Shown here: in pieces, positions 33,934-43,161 of the stretch
Layout: each line of letters begins with the position of its first letter
Position numbering within the stretch: the first letter of the stretch is position 1
DNA from: Tropicimonas sp. IMCC6043
GTDB lineage: Bacteria > Pseudomonadota > Alphaproteobacteria > Rhodobacterales > Rhodobacteraceae
Reading direction: 5' to 3'
DNA length: 64,000 nucleotides
Assembly (NCBI RefSeq): GCF_004146235.1
Contig: NZ_SELO01000001.1
Coordinates: 372,001-436,000, forward strand
Position numbers and translations under genes: made by a program
Notes under the pieces: model-generated
The model's database searches: none
The model's input: only the letters and a program-made list of their open reading frames with translations
Told to the model about the DNA's origin: nothing

Positions 33934-34881
33934 ATGTTGTCTATACGCCTGTTCTCCGCCCTGCCCGCCCTCCTCCTGCTGTCGCAAGCCGCCCTCGCGG
34001 TGCCGCTGCATTTCGACGACCCGCTCACCCGGCTCGACGGCAGCTCGACACTCGGCGCGGTTGCCCGGTCCCGGACGATCGAATTCACCAATGTCGCGAC
34101 GGAGAGCGGCAAGACGGTCGATCTCCGGATCACCGCGCAGTTGAAGAAACAGACCATTTTCGGGCGGCGCGCGCCGCATGGAAGCGACGCGGGAGACCCG
34201 GGCTACATCCCGAATTACGGAGCCACCGCTGCCGCGCCGGACGACGATCTCGGCCTGCTCTATTACGGGCGACACACCAACGACATGGAGAACGGACTGC
34301 GTCTCACCTTCGATTTCTTCGACGGCACCGGCGCGCGGTCGGGCAGTTTCGCCGAGAGTCTGAGCCTCGCCGAACTCGACCTCGTCCTTTACGACATCGA
34401 CGGCGAGACCACATCCGGCGCCGACCCGACCAGCCAGAGCGAATACCTGACCGCCTACCTCGCCGACGGACTGACCGCCTATGCTCTCGGACGCTCCGCC
34501 ACCCCGCTCGCGGCCAGCCTCGGCGCGGACAGCCTCCAACTCTCCGGTCATCGCTCCGATCTCCGCGAGGACGATGTCTCCGGCGCCGTCCGGCTGATCT
34601 TCCACGACACCTCCTCGTTCACCCTCGATCTCGGCTCGGAGATGCTTTCCGGCGCGGATATCAACCCCGTCTTCACCGGCCTCGACGGTGACATGAGCCT
34701 CTTCCCGGAGGCCGATTTCAGCCCGCTGGTTTCGCTCCTCCCGGAGCAATCCGTCGCCTTTGCCGTACCGCTTCCGTCCGGCCTGCTGCTGATGATGAGC
34801 GGCGGCGGCGTGCTGCTCCTGTCCCGTCGACGCATCAGCAGGCGGAAAACGGACCGTGACCTGCGCGCACCGGCCGCGTAG
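33934..34881 (+). CDS. Exported protein with VPLPA-CTERM-like sorting tail
   Basis: A 315-residue protein. The signal peptide is MLSIRLFSALPALLLLSQAA, cleaved after ALA. A long beta-rich, Asp/Ser/Thr-rich middle follows with no domain I recognise. The C-terminal tail is VPLPSGLLLMMSGGGVLLL then SRRRISRRK: a VPLP box, one membrane helix and a basic cluster, the layout of VPLPA-CTERM proteins handled by exosortase-type systems in alphaproteobacteria. I chose the ATG at 33934 because the signal peptide starts there, although an in-frame GTG exists at 33907. It is probably an extracellular or envelope protein. Confidence 0.78.
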   Translation: MLSIRLFSALPALLLLSQAALAVPLHFDDPLTRLDGSSTLGAVARSRTIEFTNVATESGKTVDLRITAQLKKQTIFGRRAPHGSDAGDPGYIPNYGATAAAPDDDLGLLYYGRHTNDMENGLRLTFDFFDGTGARSGSFAESLSLAELDLVLYDIDGETTSGADPTSQSEYLTAYLADGLTAYALGRSATPLAASLGADSLQLSGHRSDLREDDVSGAVRLIFHDTSSFTLDLGSEMLSGADINPVFTGLDGDMSLFPEADFSPLVSLLPEQSVAFAVPLPSGLLLMMSGGGVLLLSRRRISRRKTDRDLRAPAA

Positions 34882-34914
34882 GAACAAGGGAGAGCCGTCT
34901 TACCGGAGGATCGG

Positions 34915-35523
34915 ATGCGCCCTCTCCAGAACCGTGTCCTGCCGACCGGTGAGATCGTGTCCCTGCCGGCGCGTGGGCGCTTCATGGGCAATCGTGGCTG
35001 CCTGCACGACGCGTCGCAGCGTCTCGGCGTCGCCCGCTGGCGCCATCCACACTGGATTTGCTGCGCGATCGCCTTTCGTGGCCGGCAGCAGACGATCATG
35101 GCCCCGAACCGCTACACGCAGCTCTTCTTCCTCGACGAGGCCGTAGCGCTGGCCGCCGGGCACCGCCCCTGCGCCGAATGCCGCCGCGACGCGTATGCGG
35201 CCTTCCGCGACGCTTGGGAGGCCGCCTACGGATCCCGCCCGAAGGCTGAGGGGATCGACCGTGTCTTGCACGCTGCTCGGGTGCGGCGCGATCGCAGCCA
35301 AATCCGCATTGAGGCGGATCTCGCCACCCTTCCCGACGGCGCCTTCGTGCTGCTCGAGGCCGGCGCGGCGCTGCTCTGGGACGGAGCGCTCCTTCGGTTC
35401 GCGCCGGAGGGCTATGGCGCGCGCCGGCCGCGCGGCCCAGACCGCCGGGTCACCGTGCTCACGCCGCGCCCGACGCTCGCCGTGCTCACGGCGGGGTACC
35501 GCCCGGAAGTCGCTCTCGCGTGA
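34915..35523 (+). CDS. Conserved protein of unknown function with Cys-x-x-Cys motif
   Basis: A 202-residue protein preceded by a good CGGAGGA site. It contains MGNRGCLHD, WICCAIAFRGR, LFFLDEAVALAAGHRPCAECRRD. The block GHRPCAECRR, with its CxxC, resembles half of an Ada-type zinc site. I recall similar uncharacterised proteins in alphaproteobacteria, but no function. No signal peptide or membrane segment is seen. It follows the VPLPA-CTERM gene by 33 bases and may be co-transcribed. Confidence 0.65.
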   Translation: MRPLQNRVLPTGEIVSLPARGRFMGNRGCLHDASQRLGVARWRHPHWICCAIAFRGRQQTIMAPNRYTQLFFLDEAVALAAGHRPCAECRRDAYAAFRDAWEAAYGSRPKAEGIDRVLHAARVRRDRSQIRIEADLATLPDGAFVLLEAGAALLWDGALLRFAPEGYGARRPRGPDRRVTVLTPRPTLAVLTAGYRPEVALA

Positions 35524-35548
35524 ACCGCCCGGTGGCGGTGCGCGGCGA

Positions 35549-36640
35549 TTATCCGGACGGCGATTCCCGGTCCAGGCAGTCCAGCAGGAACGCCTCGACG
35601 AGATCGACGGCAACATCGACCGACAGGCGCTGGCGATAGATCCTGTCCGCTTTCCGGGACATCTCGTTTCGGATCTCGGGTGCGTCGAGCAACCGGTCGA
35701 TCTCCGCCACCCAGACTTCGGGATCGTTGCTGACAACGCCTGAGCCCGATTCGAAGAGCAACGCGTTGTCGACCTCGTCGGACGCAATCACCGGCACCCC
35801 GGCATCGAGATAGGCGAGGATCTTTCCGAAGGATTTTCCGCGCGAGAAGGCGGCCTGCGGCCGCAGCGGTGCAAGCCCCACCGACATGTCGCAAAGCGAG
35901 CGGACGAAAGCGCCATACTCCATGAAGGGCATCCATTCGACCGTCACGCCGGCCGCCTCGAGCCGCGCGACATGGTCGCTCTCGCCCGGGGCCCCGTCGC
36001 CGTAAAGGCGCAGACGAACGCCCTTCCGCCGGCGCGCCAGCGCCTCCATGACCCCGGTCACGAATTCGAACTCCGCCGGATACCCCTCGGGTTGCGACTG
36101 CGCCCAGACGATGGTCGGGGCGCGGTCGCGATGGTCCGGGCGCGCCACTTCGATGGGGCGCGCGCAGGTCCAGACGATCCGCGTGTTCGGCTGGAACTGC
36201 CGGCACCAGCGCGCGATATATCGGCTCCCGGCGATCACCCCGACGAACTCGGCGACATCGCGCTCCATCCGCACGGTCAATTTCGGATCGTGAAAATCTG
36301 CATCGTCGAGGTCATAGACATAGCGATGCCCGCGCAGCAACTCGTGCGAATTCAGCGCGTGGCGGGACTTCTACAACAGGCAGATATCAGGTCGGAACAA
36401 CCGCAGCAGACGCTGTCGCTGAGCCATGTCGAGCTGTTTCGGCACCACAACAGCGGTCCAGCCTCGCGCCGCCAACCCATCGGCGATCTCATAGACCCGC
36501 AGCAAGCTCGACATCTCGCGGCCCATGCACGGAAACAGCAGCAGCGTGCGCCCGGATCTGCGGCGCAGGAGCTGCGGGTAGAGCGCGGCCTCCCTGGCCC
36601 GGTGCGCCAGGAACCGCGCCGCGTTCCGAATTGCTTCCAT
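35549..36640 (-). pseudogene. Glycosyltransferase (GT4-like) interrupted by an in-frame TAG
   Basis: A 363-codon gene for a cytoplasmic glycosyltransferase. The N-terminal part (89 residues from ATG 36640, with GAGG upstream) has a Rossmann-like start (GRTLLLFPCMGREMSS) and ends PDICLL. Codon 90 is TAG (36371-36373). The same frame then continues KSRHALNSHELLRGHRYVYDLDDADF (shown in part: RYVYDLDDADF) and a normal nucleotide-sugar-binding half with GKSFGKILAYLDAGVPVIA. The stop would be CAG (Gln) before one transition. The longer right half has no start of its own near the break. It is next to exoD, so it was probably a polysaccharide gene. Confidence 0.82.
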
Positions 36641-36841
36641 ACTATGACCTCTGCCTTGAAACCGGGCTGTCCGGAGCGGACCTTATGGATCTCTTTTCCA
36701 AAGCATGGCAGCATCTTCCCGTCCAGCCCCGACCCCTGTCGAAGGAAACGCCTCCAAAGCCGCCGCTGCGTCGGTCTGACCCTCCCCCTGTGCCTGTCGG
36801 CGCGCTAGCGTTTCCGAGAGACATCCGCGCATCAAAGACTC

Positions 36842-37441
36842 ATGCCCACCTCCCAAGACGACCCGCCGCTGACCGAGATGCTCCGCGCGCTGACCGAGAC
36901 AATCGGCACGCGCGAACGGGTCTTTCTCGGCGAGCTGATCGACGCGCTCGGGGCACGCGGCTACGGGCCGGTGATCCTGCTGGCCGCGGCGATGACCCTG
37001 CTGCCAACGGGCATGATCCCCGGCGTGCCGGCCTTCATGGGGGTGATCCTTATGCTCACCGGCGTGGAGATGCTGCGCGGCCGGCGCGGGCTCTGGCTGC
37101 CGCCGAGACTCTACGGCATCACCCTGCCCGGCCCTGCGCTCCTCCGCGGCATCCACCGCGCCGAGCCCACTGTGCGCCGGCTCGAGCGGCATATCCGCGC
37201 CCGGCTGCAATTCCTGATCACCTGGCGGATCTCGCTCTGGAGCATCGCCGCAATCCTGATCGTCACCTCCGGCGTGATGATCGTCATCGGCGCCATCCCC
37301 GGTTTGCCATTCGTGCTCGCGCTCCACCTGCTTGCCTTCGGCCTCGGCCTGACCGCCGGCGACGGCCTCTTCGTGGTCGCCGGCTACGCGATTTTCGTGC
37401 CCGCCGCCGCGCTGGCCGCGTATCTCGCCGGTATTCTCTGA
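36842..37441 (+). CDS. exoD: ExoD-family exopolysaccharide synthesis protein
   Basis: A 199-residue membrane protein of the ExoD family. It has about four hydrophobic segments, with the family landmarks LGELIDALGARGYGPVILL and GMIPGVPAFMGVILM near the N-terminus and IGAIPGLPF later. ExoD is needed for exopolysaccharide production and nodule invasion in rhizobia; the molecular role is not known. It stands opposite the broken glycosyltransferase gene, 200 bases away. Confidence 0.88.
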   Translation: MPTSQDDPPLTEMLRALTETIGTRERVFLGELIDALGARGYGPVILLAAAMTLLPTGMIPGVPAFMGVILMLTGVEMLRGRRGLWLPPRLYGITLPGPALLRGIHRAEPTVRRLERHIRARLQFLITWRISLWSIAAILIVTSGVMIVIGAIPGLPFVLALHLLAFGLGLTAGDGLFVVAGYAIFVPAAALAAYLAGIL

Positions 37442-37526
37442 GCCTTTCGGGCCGCTTTCACTGGAAGATCCCGCCAAACTGGCATAGCAGTTGCAAGGTA
37501 TACCAGTTGTCATCAGGGGGAAGAAA

Positions 37527-38417
37527 ATGAGCAAACCCACCATCGGATTCATCGGGCTCGGCCTCATGGGGTCGGCGATGGTCGAGTGCCTTCAGGCAAA
37601 CGGCTACCCGCTCGTGGTCATCGCCAACCGCTCGCGCACGGCAATCGACGCCGCAATTGCCCGGGGCGCCACCGAGGCCAAGACCGCCGCCGAACTCGCC
37701 CAGGCGAGCGATATCGTCATGCTCTGCATGGACACCTCGGCCAGCGTTGAATCGCGCATCTACGGCGATCAGGGCGTGCTCGCGGGCGTCCGCCCCGGCA
37801 CTGTCGTGATCGACTTCGGCACCTCCGTGCCAGACTCGACCCGCAAGATCGGCGCCGACCTCGCCGAGAAGGGGGTCGCATATCTCGACGCGCCACTCGG
37901 CCGCACGCCGGCCCATGCCAAGGACGGGCTGCTCAACATCATGTGCGCCGGCGACAAGGCCGCCTTCGAGAAGGTCAAGCCGGAGCTCGACGTGCTTGGC
38001 GAGAATGTCTTCCATCTCGGAGACCTCGGCGCCGGCCACACGGTCAAGCTGATCAACAACTTCTTCGCCATGACCACGGCCTGTGCGATGTCGGAGGCGT
38101 TCGTCATGGCCGATCGCGCCGGGATCGACCGCGAGACGCTTTATGGCGTGATGTCGGCCGGCCCGCTGCATTCCGGCATGATGGATTTCGTCCGATCCTT
38201 TGCGGTCGACGGTGAGATCGCGCTGGCCTTCTCGATGGACAATGCCGCCAAGGATGTCGGCTACTACAGCCGGATGGCCGAGGATCTCGGCGCGCCCTCC
38301 CGAATGGCAGGCTGCGCCGCGGCGGCGCTCAAGGCCGCCCAGGACGCCGGATGTGGTGGCCGCATGGTGCCAGAGATGGTCGACTTCATGGCTGATTCCT
38401 ACCAAAAGGCCGACTGA
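37527..38417 (+). CDS. NAD(P)-dependent beta-hydroxyacid dehydrogenase
   Basis: A 296-residue enzyme of the 3-hydroxyisobutyrate / tartronate-semialdehyde reductase family. The Rossmann motif is GFIGLGLMGSAM, and the substrate-binding block is DAPLGRTPAHAKDG. The catalytic Lys lies in GHTVKLINNFF. The ATG at 37527 has a GGGGG-AAG site upstream. The reaction is NAD(P)-linked oxidation of a beta-hydroxy acid or reduction of a semialdehyde; the substrate is not visible. It stands alone between exoD and the helicase. Confidence 0.88.
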   Translation: MSKPTIGFIGLGLMGSAMVECLQANGYPLVVIANRSRTAIDAAIARGATEAKTAAELAQASDIVMLCMDTSASVESRIYGDQGVLAGVRPGTVVIDFGTSVPDSTRKIGADLAEKGVAYLDAPLGRTPAHAKDGLLNIMCAGDKAAFEKVKPELDVLGENVFHLGDLGAGHTVKLINNFFAMTTACAMSEAFVMADRAGIDRETLYGVMSAGPLHSGMMDFVRSFAVDGEIALAFSMDNAAKDVGYYSRMAEDLGAPSRMAGCAAAALKAAQDAGCGGRMVPEMVDFMADSYQKAD

Positions 38418-38581
38418 AACGGCCTTCGGAGCGCGTTCATGGGGCGGGCCGCGTTGACCCGCGCCCGCCCTTGGGGTAAACGGCCCCTGCCCGCGATGCG
38501 CGCGCGGCGACACGCCGGGGCGTCTGAGTGTTACGTCCCACCCCACAAGCGGCCCGTAGAGGCCGCAAAAGATGGACGTAT

Positions 38582-39997
38582 ATGACCAAGTTCTCTGAAC
38601 TCAGCCTGGACCCAAAGGTCCTCAAAGCAATCGAAGACACCGGCTACGAGACGCCGACGCCGATTCAGGCGGATGCGATCCCGCCAGCCCTCGAGGGCAA
38701 GGATGTCCTCGGCATCGCCCAGACCGGCACCGGCAAGACGGCCTCCTTCGTGCTGCCGATGATCACAATGCTCGGCCGCGGCCGGGCGCGGGCACGGATG
38801 CCGCGCAGCCTCGTGCTGGCGCCGACCCGCGAACTCGCCGCGCAGGTGGCCGAGAATTTCGAGGCCTATGCGAAATACACCAAGCTCACCAAAGCGCTGC
38901 TGATCGGCGGCGTCTCCTTCGGTGAGCAGGACAAGCTTATCGACAAGGGCGTCGACGTGCTGATCGCCACGCCCGGCCGCCTGCTCGACCATTTCGAACG
39001 CGGCAAGCTTCTGCTGACCGGCGTGCAGATCATGGTGGTCGACGAGGCCGACCGGATGCTCGACATGGGCTTCATCCCCGATATCGAACGCATCTTCCAG
39101 CTCACGCCCTTCACCCGCCAGACGCTGTTCTTCTCGGCCACGATGCCGCCGGAGATCGAGCGGATCACCAACACCTTCCTGCATGCGCCGGTCAAGATCG
39201 AGGTTGCCCGCCAGTCGACGGCCTCGGAGACGATCAACCAGGGGCTGGTGCAGTTTCGCCCCTCCCGCCGCGATCGCGCCGCCAGCGAAAAGCGCGCGCT
39301 GCTGCGCACGCTGATCGAGCGCGAGGGCGAGGCGTTCCGCAACGCGATCATCTTCTGCAACCGCAAGGTCGATGTCGATATCGTCGCAAAGTCGCTCAAG
39401 AAATACGGGCTCAACGCCGAACCGATCCATGGCGACCTCGACCAGGCGCACCGGACGCGCACGCTCGACGGTTTCCGGGACGGCTCGATCACGTTGCTCG
39501 TGGCCTCCGACGTCGCCGCGCGCGGGCTCGACATCCCTAATGTCTCGCATGTCTTCAACTTCGACGTACCGAACCATTCGGAGGACTATATCCACCGCAT
39601 CGGCCGCACCGGCCGGGCCGGACGCATGGGCACGGCGATCACCATCGCCGCCACGCCGACGGACGACAAGCTGCTCGCCGCGGTTGAAAACCTCGTGAAA
39701 AAGGAAATCCCGCGGCTCGAAGTGCCGGAGATCGCTACGCGTGAGCGCCGGCCGCGGCGCGCCGAGGGCGACAGCGGCGAAGAGCGTCTTGCGGCCGAGG
39801 CATCGCCGGCGCAGGAGCCGGAGCGGACGTCGAAGGACGAGCCCCGGGACGAGCCGCAGGAGGACAGCGGTCGCACACGCCGCGGCCGCGGCCGTCGTGG
39901 CGACCGGAATGACCGGAGCGAGCGGAGCAACAACGGCAAGGACGTGGTCGGCATGGGCGATCACGTGCCGGATTTCATCCTCCGCTCCTTCTCCTGA
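38582..39997 (+). CDS. rhlE: DEAD-box RNA helicase (RhlE-like)
   Basis: A 471-residue ATP-dependent RNA helicase. The motifs in order are Q motif (GYETPTPIQ), I (AQTGTGKT), Ia (PTRELA), II (DEAD), III (SAT), V (ASDVAARGLD) and VI (HRIGRTGRAGR). The C-terminal ~90 residues are charged and Arg/Glu-rich (RRGRGRRGDRNDR), as in RhlE proteins, and end DHVPDFILRSFS. The start follows the Q-motif spacing; the 18-residue upstream extension has no support. Roles are ribosome assembly and RNA turnover, and RNase J is encoded close by. Confidence 0.95.
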   Translation: MTKFSELSLDPKVLKAIEDTGYETPTPIQADAIPPALEGKDVLGIAQTGTGKTASFVLPMITMLGRGRARARMPRSLVLAPTRELAAQVAENFEAYAKYTKLTKALLIGGVSFGEQDKLIDKGVDVLIATPGRLLDHFERGKLLLTGVQIMVVDEADRMLDMGFIPDIERIFQLTPFTRQTLFFSATMPPEIERITNTFLHAPVKIEVARQSTASETINQGLVQFRPSRRDRAASEKRALLRTLIEREGEAFRNAIIFCNRKVDVDIVAKSLKKYGLNAEPIHGDLDQAHRTRTLDGFRDGSITLLVASDVAARGLDIPNVSHVFNFDVPNHSEDYIHRIGRTGRAGRMGTAITIAATPTDDKLLAAVENLVKKEIPRLEVPEIATRERRPRRAEGDSGEERLAAEASPAQEPERTSKDEPRDEPQEDSGRTRRGRGRRGDRNDRSERSNNGKDVVGMGDHVPDFILRSFS

Positions 39998-40009
39998 GGT
40001 CTCCGTCAG

Positions 40010-40036
40010 AAGGCGCCGGCGGTATCCCGCCGCCTT
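40010..40036 (+). terminator. Terminator-like hairpin after the helicase gene
   Basis: AAGGCG-CCG-GCGG (40010-40022) pairs with CCGCCGCCTT (40027-40036) with a three-base bulge and a TATC loop, 12 bases after the helicase stop. There is no U-run. Confidence 0.45.
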
Positions 40037-40115
40037 GACCGACCCACGGCAGAAGAACTGGAATCCGGTCCGGTTTCACAGCATCCTTCCGGCCGATGCC
40101 GAACGGGTCCTGCGC

Positions 40116-40541
40116 ATGGGAAGTCTCATCTTTATCAGCGAGGCGTTGGTACCGACGTCCTCGGTGGAGATGGCCCGCATCTATCTCGCCTCGCGCCGCC
40201 GGAATCGTCGCCTCGGCGTGACCAGCCACCTGCACCACGAGGACGGGATCTTCCTGCACTATTTCGAGGGGCCGCCGGGCGCAATCGAGACCCTGCTGCT
40301 CAGCATAAGGTGCGACTGGCGCCACCGGAACATGCGCGTCCTTCATCGCGGACCGCCGAAGGAACGCCTGCTGACGGAGTGGATGGGCTTTTCCGAGGCG
40401 CCCGAGGCGAGTTTCCTGCGCTGGATGGGCGGCGCGCCTGACGGGATCACGCCCGAGCAGATGCTGGAACGTGCCGAGATCGCCGATATCGTCGAGTTCA
40501 TCGGCACCCTGCAACCGAACCGGTCGGTGAGCGCCGTCTGA
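40116..40541 (+). CDS. BLUF-domain protein lacking the key Tyr and Gln
   Basis: A 141-residue protein with the BLUF fold pattern: SLIFISEA strand, then NRRLGVTS, FLHYFEGPPGAIETL, RHRNMRVL and a Trp at 89 (TEWMGF). BLUF domains bind flavin and sense blue light through a Tyr and a Gln. Here Phe6 stands at the Tyr position and His48 at the Gln position; the flavin-contacting Asn (Asn30) is kept, but the TG of the usual LGVTG is TS. A normal photocycle is therefore unlikely. The ATG at 40116 is the best start but has a weak ribosome site. It is a lone gene between the helicase and rnj. Confidence 0.8.
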   Translation: MGSLIFISEALVPTSSVEMARIYLASRRRNRRLGVTSHLHHEDGIFLHYFEGPPGAIETLLLSIRCDWRHRNMRVLHRGPPKERLLTEWMGFSEAPEASFLRWMGGAPDGITPEQMLERAEIADIVEFIGTLQPNRSVSAV

Positions 40542-40595
40542 CCCGGCGACACTGGAACGCGTCTCGCGTCGCCCCTCCGGTCGCGGCCGACGCCG

Positions 40596-42266
40596 TCAGC
40601 CGAGCCGGGAGATCACAACGGTCACTTCCGGCTTCTTGCCGATTTCCTCCACCGCCACCTGCCGGACAGCGCGGCGCAGCGCCGCGTCGAGCTTGTCGTC
40701 ATCGACCAGCAGCTTGTCGTCGGCGCGGGCAAGGAACTGCCCGGTCTCCGATTCGATCAGGTCGACCAACGGCGCGCCGGAGCGGCCAGTCTCCGCGAGC
40801 CCCATCACCTCGGCCCAAGGGTCGCCGAGAAGCTCGTCATCCTCGTCGAAGATGATGTTGAGCATGACATGGCCGTTTAGCGCCATGCGGATACGGTTGC
40901 GCACCACCCCGTCGAGCGCTCCGATTATCCGCGTGCCGTCGAGATACACCCGGCCGGTCTCGACATGCTCGCAGACCACCGGGGCGTCGCCCGTCAGGTC
41001 GAGCATGGTGCCGTTGGTGGCAACGATCGTGGCAATCCCCTTGCTTGCCGCGAGCTCGGCATGGCGGCGCAGCATCCGGTGTTCGCCATGCATCGGCACC
41101 ACCATCTGCGGCCGCATCAGCTCGTGCATCGCCTCCAGGTCGGGGCGGTTGGCATGGCCCGAAACATGGTAGAGCGTGGAACTGTCATCGACCACGTTGA
41201 CCCCCATCTCCGAAAAGGCGTTGACGTTTCGGAGCACGCCGCGCTCGTTGCCGGGGATGGTCTTGGAAGAGAACAGGAAGGTATCGCTCTCGGCGAGCGA
41301 GAGCCCGAGATACTTCCCGCGCGAGAGCTGCGCGGTGGCCGCCCGCCGCTCGCCCTGCGAGCCGGTGACGATCAGCATCAGGTTCTCCCGCGGAACGTCC
41401 TCGGCTTCCTCGTGGCCGATCACCGGCGGGAAATCGGTGAGCACGCCGGTCTCGACCGCCGCCTGCACCATGCGCAGCATCGCCCGTCCCATCAGGCAGA
41501 CCGAGCGCCCCGCCTCGCGCCCCGCCTCCGCCAGCGTCTTCACGCGCGCGACGTTGGACGCAAAGGTGGTGGCGACGAACATGCCGGAACTCTGCAACAC
41601 GAGATCGCGGATGTTGTTGACCAGCGTGGATTCGGACCGGCCGGGCGTCGCGACATGGACATTGGTCGAGTCGCAGACGAGCGCCTTGATGCCGCCCGCG
41701 GCGATGTCGTGCCAAAGCTCCGCATCGAAGGGCTCGCCGACCACCGGCGCGCCGTCGAGCTTGAAATCGCCCGTATGGACGACGCGGCCGGCGGGCGTGT
41801 CGATCACCAGCGCGGAGCTCTCCGGGATCGAGTGCGAGACCGGCAGGAAGGAGAGCTGGAACGGGCCGGTCTCGAGTGTCTCGGGATAGGGCTCCACAAC
41901 ATGGATCTGCTCGGCATCGGCGCCGCGCTCCTCCATCTTGCGTTGCGCCAGATGGGCGGTGAAGCGGCGGCAATAGACCGGCACGCGCAGCTCGGGCCAG
42001 AAATGCGCGACGCCGCCGATATGGTCTTCGTGGCCATGAGTGATGACGATCGCCTCGAGCCGCTCGGCCCGCTCGATCAGCCAGGACATGTCGGGAAAGA
42101 TCAGGTCGATCCCCGGCGTGGTGTCCATGTCGGGGAAGGTCACGCCGCAATCGACGAGGATCAGCCGCTCCTTCCCGGGCGCGCCCCAGCCATAGACATA
42201 GGCATTCATCCCCACTTCGCCGGCCCCGCCAAGGGGGAGATAGATCAGCCGTTCGGCACCGCTCAT
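40596..42266 (-). CDS. rnj: Ribonuclease J
   Basis: A 556-residue metallo-beta-lactamase RNase J. The zinc motif HGHEDHIGG is at residues 77-85, with PVSHSIPES and HTGDFKLDG following. The beta-CASP part has the pattern VTGSQGERRAA and HVSGHANRPDL. It processes and degrades RNA as an endonuclease and 5' exonuclease. It is the last gene of the nuoN-birA-coaX-rnj run, starting one base after coaX ends. Confidence 0.95.
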   Translation of the reverse strand: MSGAERLIYLPLGGAGEVGMNAYVYGWGAPGKERLILVDCGVTFPDMDTTPGIDLIFPDMSWLIERAERLEAIVITHGHEDHIGGVAHFWPELRVPVYCRRFTAHLAQRKMEERGADAEQIHVVEPYPETLETGPFQLSFLPVSHSIPESSALVIDTPAGRVVHTGDFKLDGAPVVGEPFDAELWHDIAAGGIKALVCDSTNVHVATPGRSESTLVNNIRDLVLQSSGMFVATTFASNVARVKTLAEAGREAGRSVCLMGRAMLRMVQAAVETGVLTDFPPVIGHEEAEDVPRENLMLIVTGSQGERRAATAQLSRGKYLGLSLAESDTFLFSSKTIPGNERGVLRNVNAFSEMGVNVVDDSSTLYHVSGHANRPDLEAMHELMRPQMVVPMHGEHRMLRRHAELAASKGIATIVATNGTMLDLTGDAPVVCEHVETGRVYLDGTRIIGALDGVVRNRIRMALNGHVMLNIIFDEDDELLGDPWAEVMGLAETGRSGAPLVDLIESETGQFLARADDKLLVDDDKLDAALRRAVRQVAVEEIGKKPEVTVVISRLG

Positions 42267-42267
42267 G

Positions 42268-43041
42268 TCACTGGTTTTCCTTGTTATAGCGATGGATGAC
42301 CGTGAGGCCGTGCATCGTCAGGTCGTCTTCGATGATGTCGAACAGGACATCGCCCTGGCTGAAGAGCGGCGCAAGACCGCCCGTGCCGATGATCGTCATG
42401 TCGCGTTCACGTTCCGCGAGGATCCGGTCGCATATCCCGCGCACGAGCCCGACATAGCCCCAGAACACGCCCGACTGCATGCAGGCCACGGTGTTGGTCC
42501 CGATCACCTGTTGCGGCTTGGTGATGTCGACATGGGGCAGCGCCGCGGCGGCGAGGTGCAGCGCCTCGAGGCTGAGATTGACCCCCGGCGCGATGACGCC
42601 GCCGATATAGGCACCGTCCTTGGAGACCACGTCGAACGTCGTGGCGGTGCCGAAATCGACGACGATGAGGTCGCCGCCGTGGCGGTCGAAGGCGCCGGCG
42701 GTGTTGACCAGCCGGTCCGGGCCGACCTGCGCGGAGCGGTCGACGCGGGGCGGGTTCGGCAGCAGGCAGTCCGGCTTGCCGACGACGAGCGGGCGGCAGT
42801 TGAAATAGCGGTCGGCGAAGACGCGGAGGTTGAAGACCACGCGCGGCACGGTGGAGGAGATGATGACCTCGTCGATATCCACCGGAAGGCCGAAATGCTT
42901 CATGAGGGTCGAGAACCAGACGAAATACTGATCGGCCGTGCGCTGATGCTCCGTGGCGGTCCTGAGGGTGGTGAGGAACTTCGTGCCGTCCCAGACGGAA
43001 AAGACCGTGTTGGTGTTTCCGGTGTCGATGCAGAGGAGCAT
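42268..43041 (-). CDS. coaX: Type III pantothenate kinase
   Basis: A 257-residue CoaX kinase, which makes 4'-phosphopantothenate as the first step of coenzyme A synthesis. The phosphate-binding start is MLLCIDTGNTNTVFSVWDG. The acidic catalytic motif is GADR-like (GPDRLVNTAG), and VVDFGTATTFDVV follows. It is 120 bases downstream of birA. The cell may depend on it in place of CoaA. Confidence 0.94.
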   Translation of the reverse strand: MLLCIDTGNTNTVFSVWDGTKFLTTLRTATEHQRTADQYFVWFSTLMKHFGLPVDIDEVIISSTVPRVVFNLRVFADRYFNCRPLVVGKPDCLLPNPPRVDRSAQVGPDRLVNTAGAFDRHGGDLIVVDFGTATTFDVVSKDGAYIGGVIAPGVNLSLEALHLAAAALPHVDITKPQQVIGTNTVACMQSGVFWGYVGLVRGICDRILAERERDMTIIGTGGLAPLFSQGDVLFDIIEDDLTMHGLTVIHRYNKENQ

Positions 43042-43161
43042 GAGCGGGCTGCCTTCGTCTTGGGTCTGGGCCGATGGTGATGCCTTCCGGCTTCAATGCC
43101 CTCGGCGGGAAAATTTGTCGACAGAAGAAGTTGGAAAGATGGCATTCCGTCCCGGCTGAGG

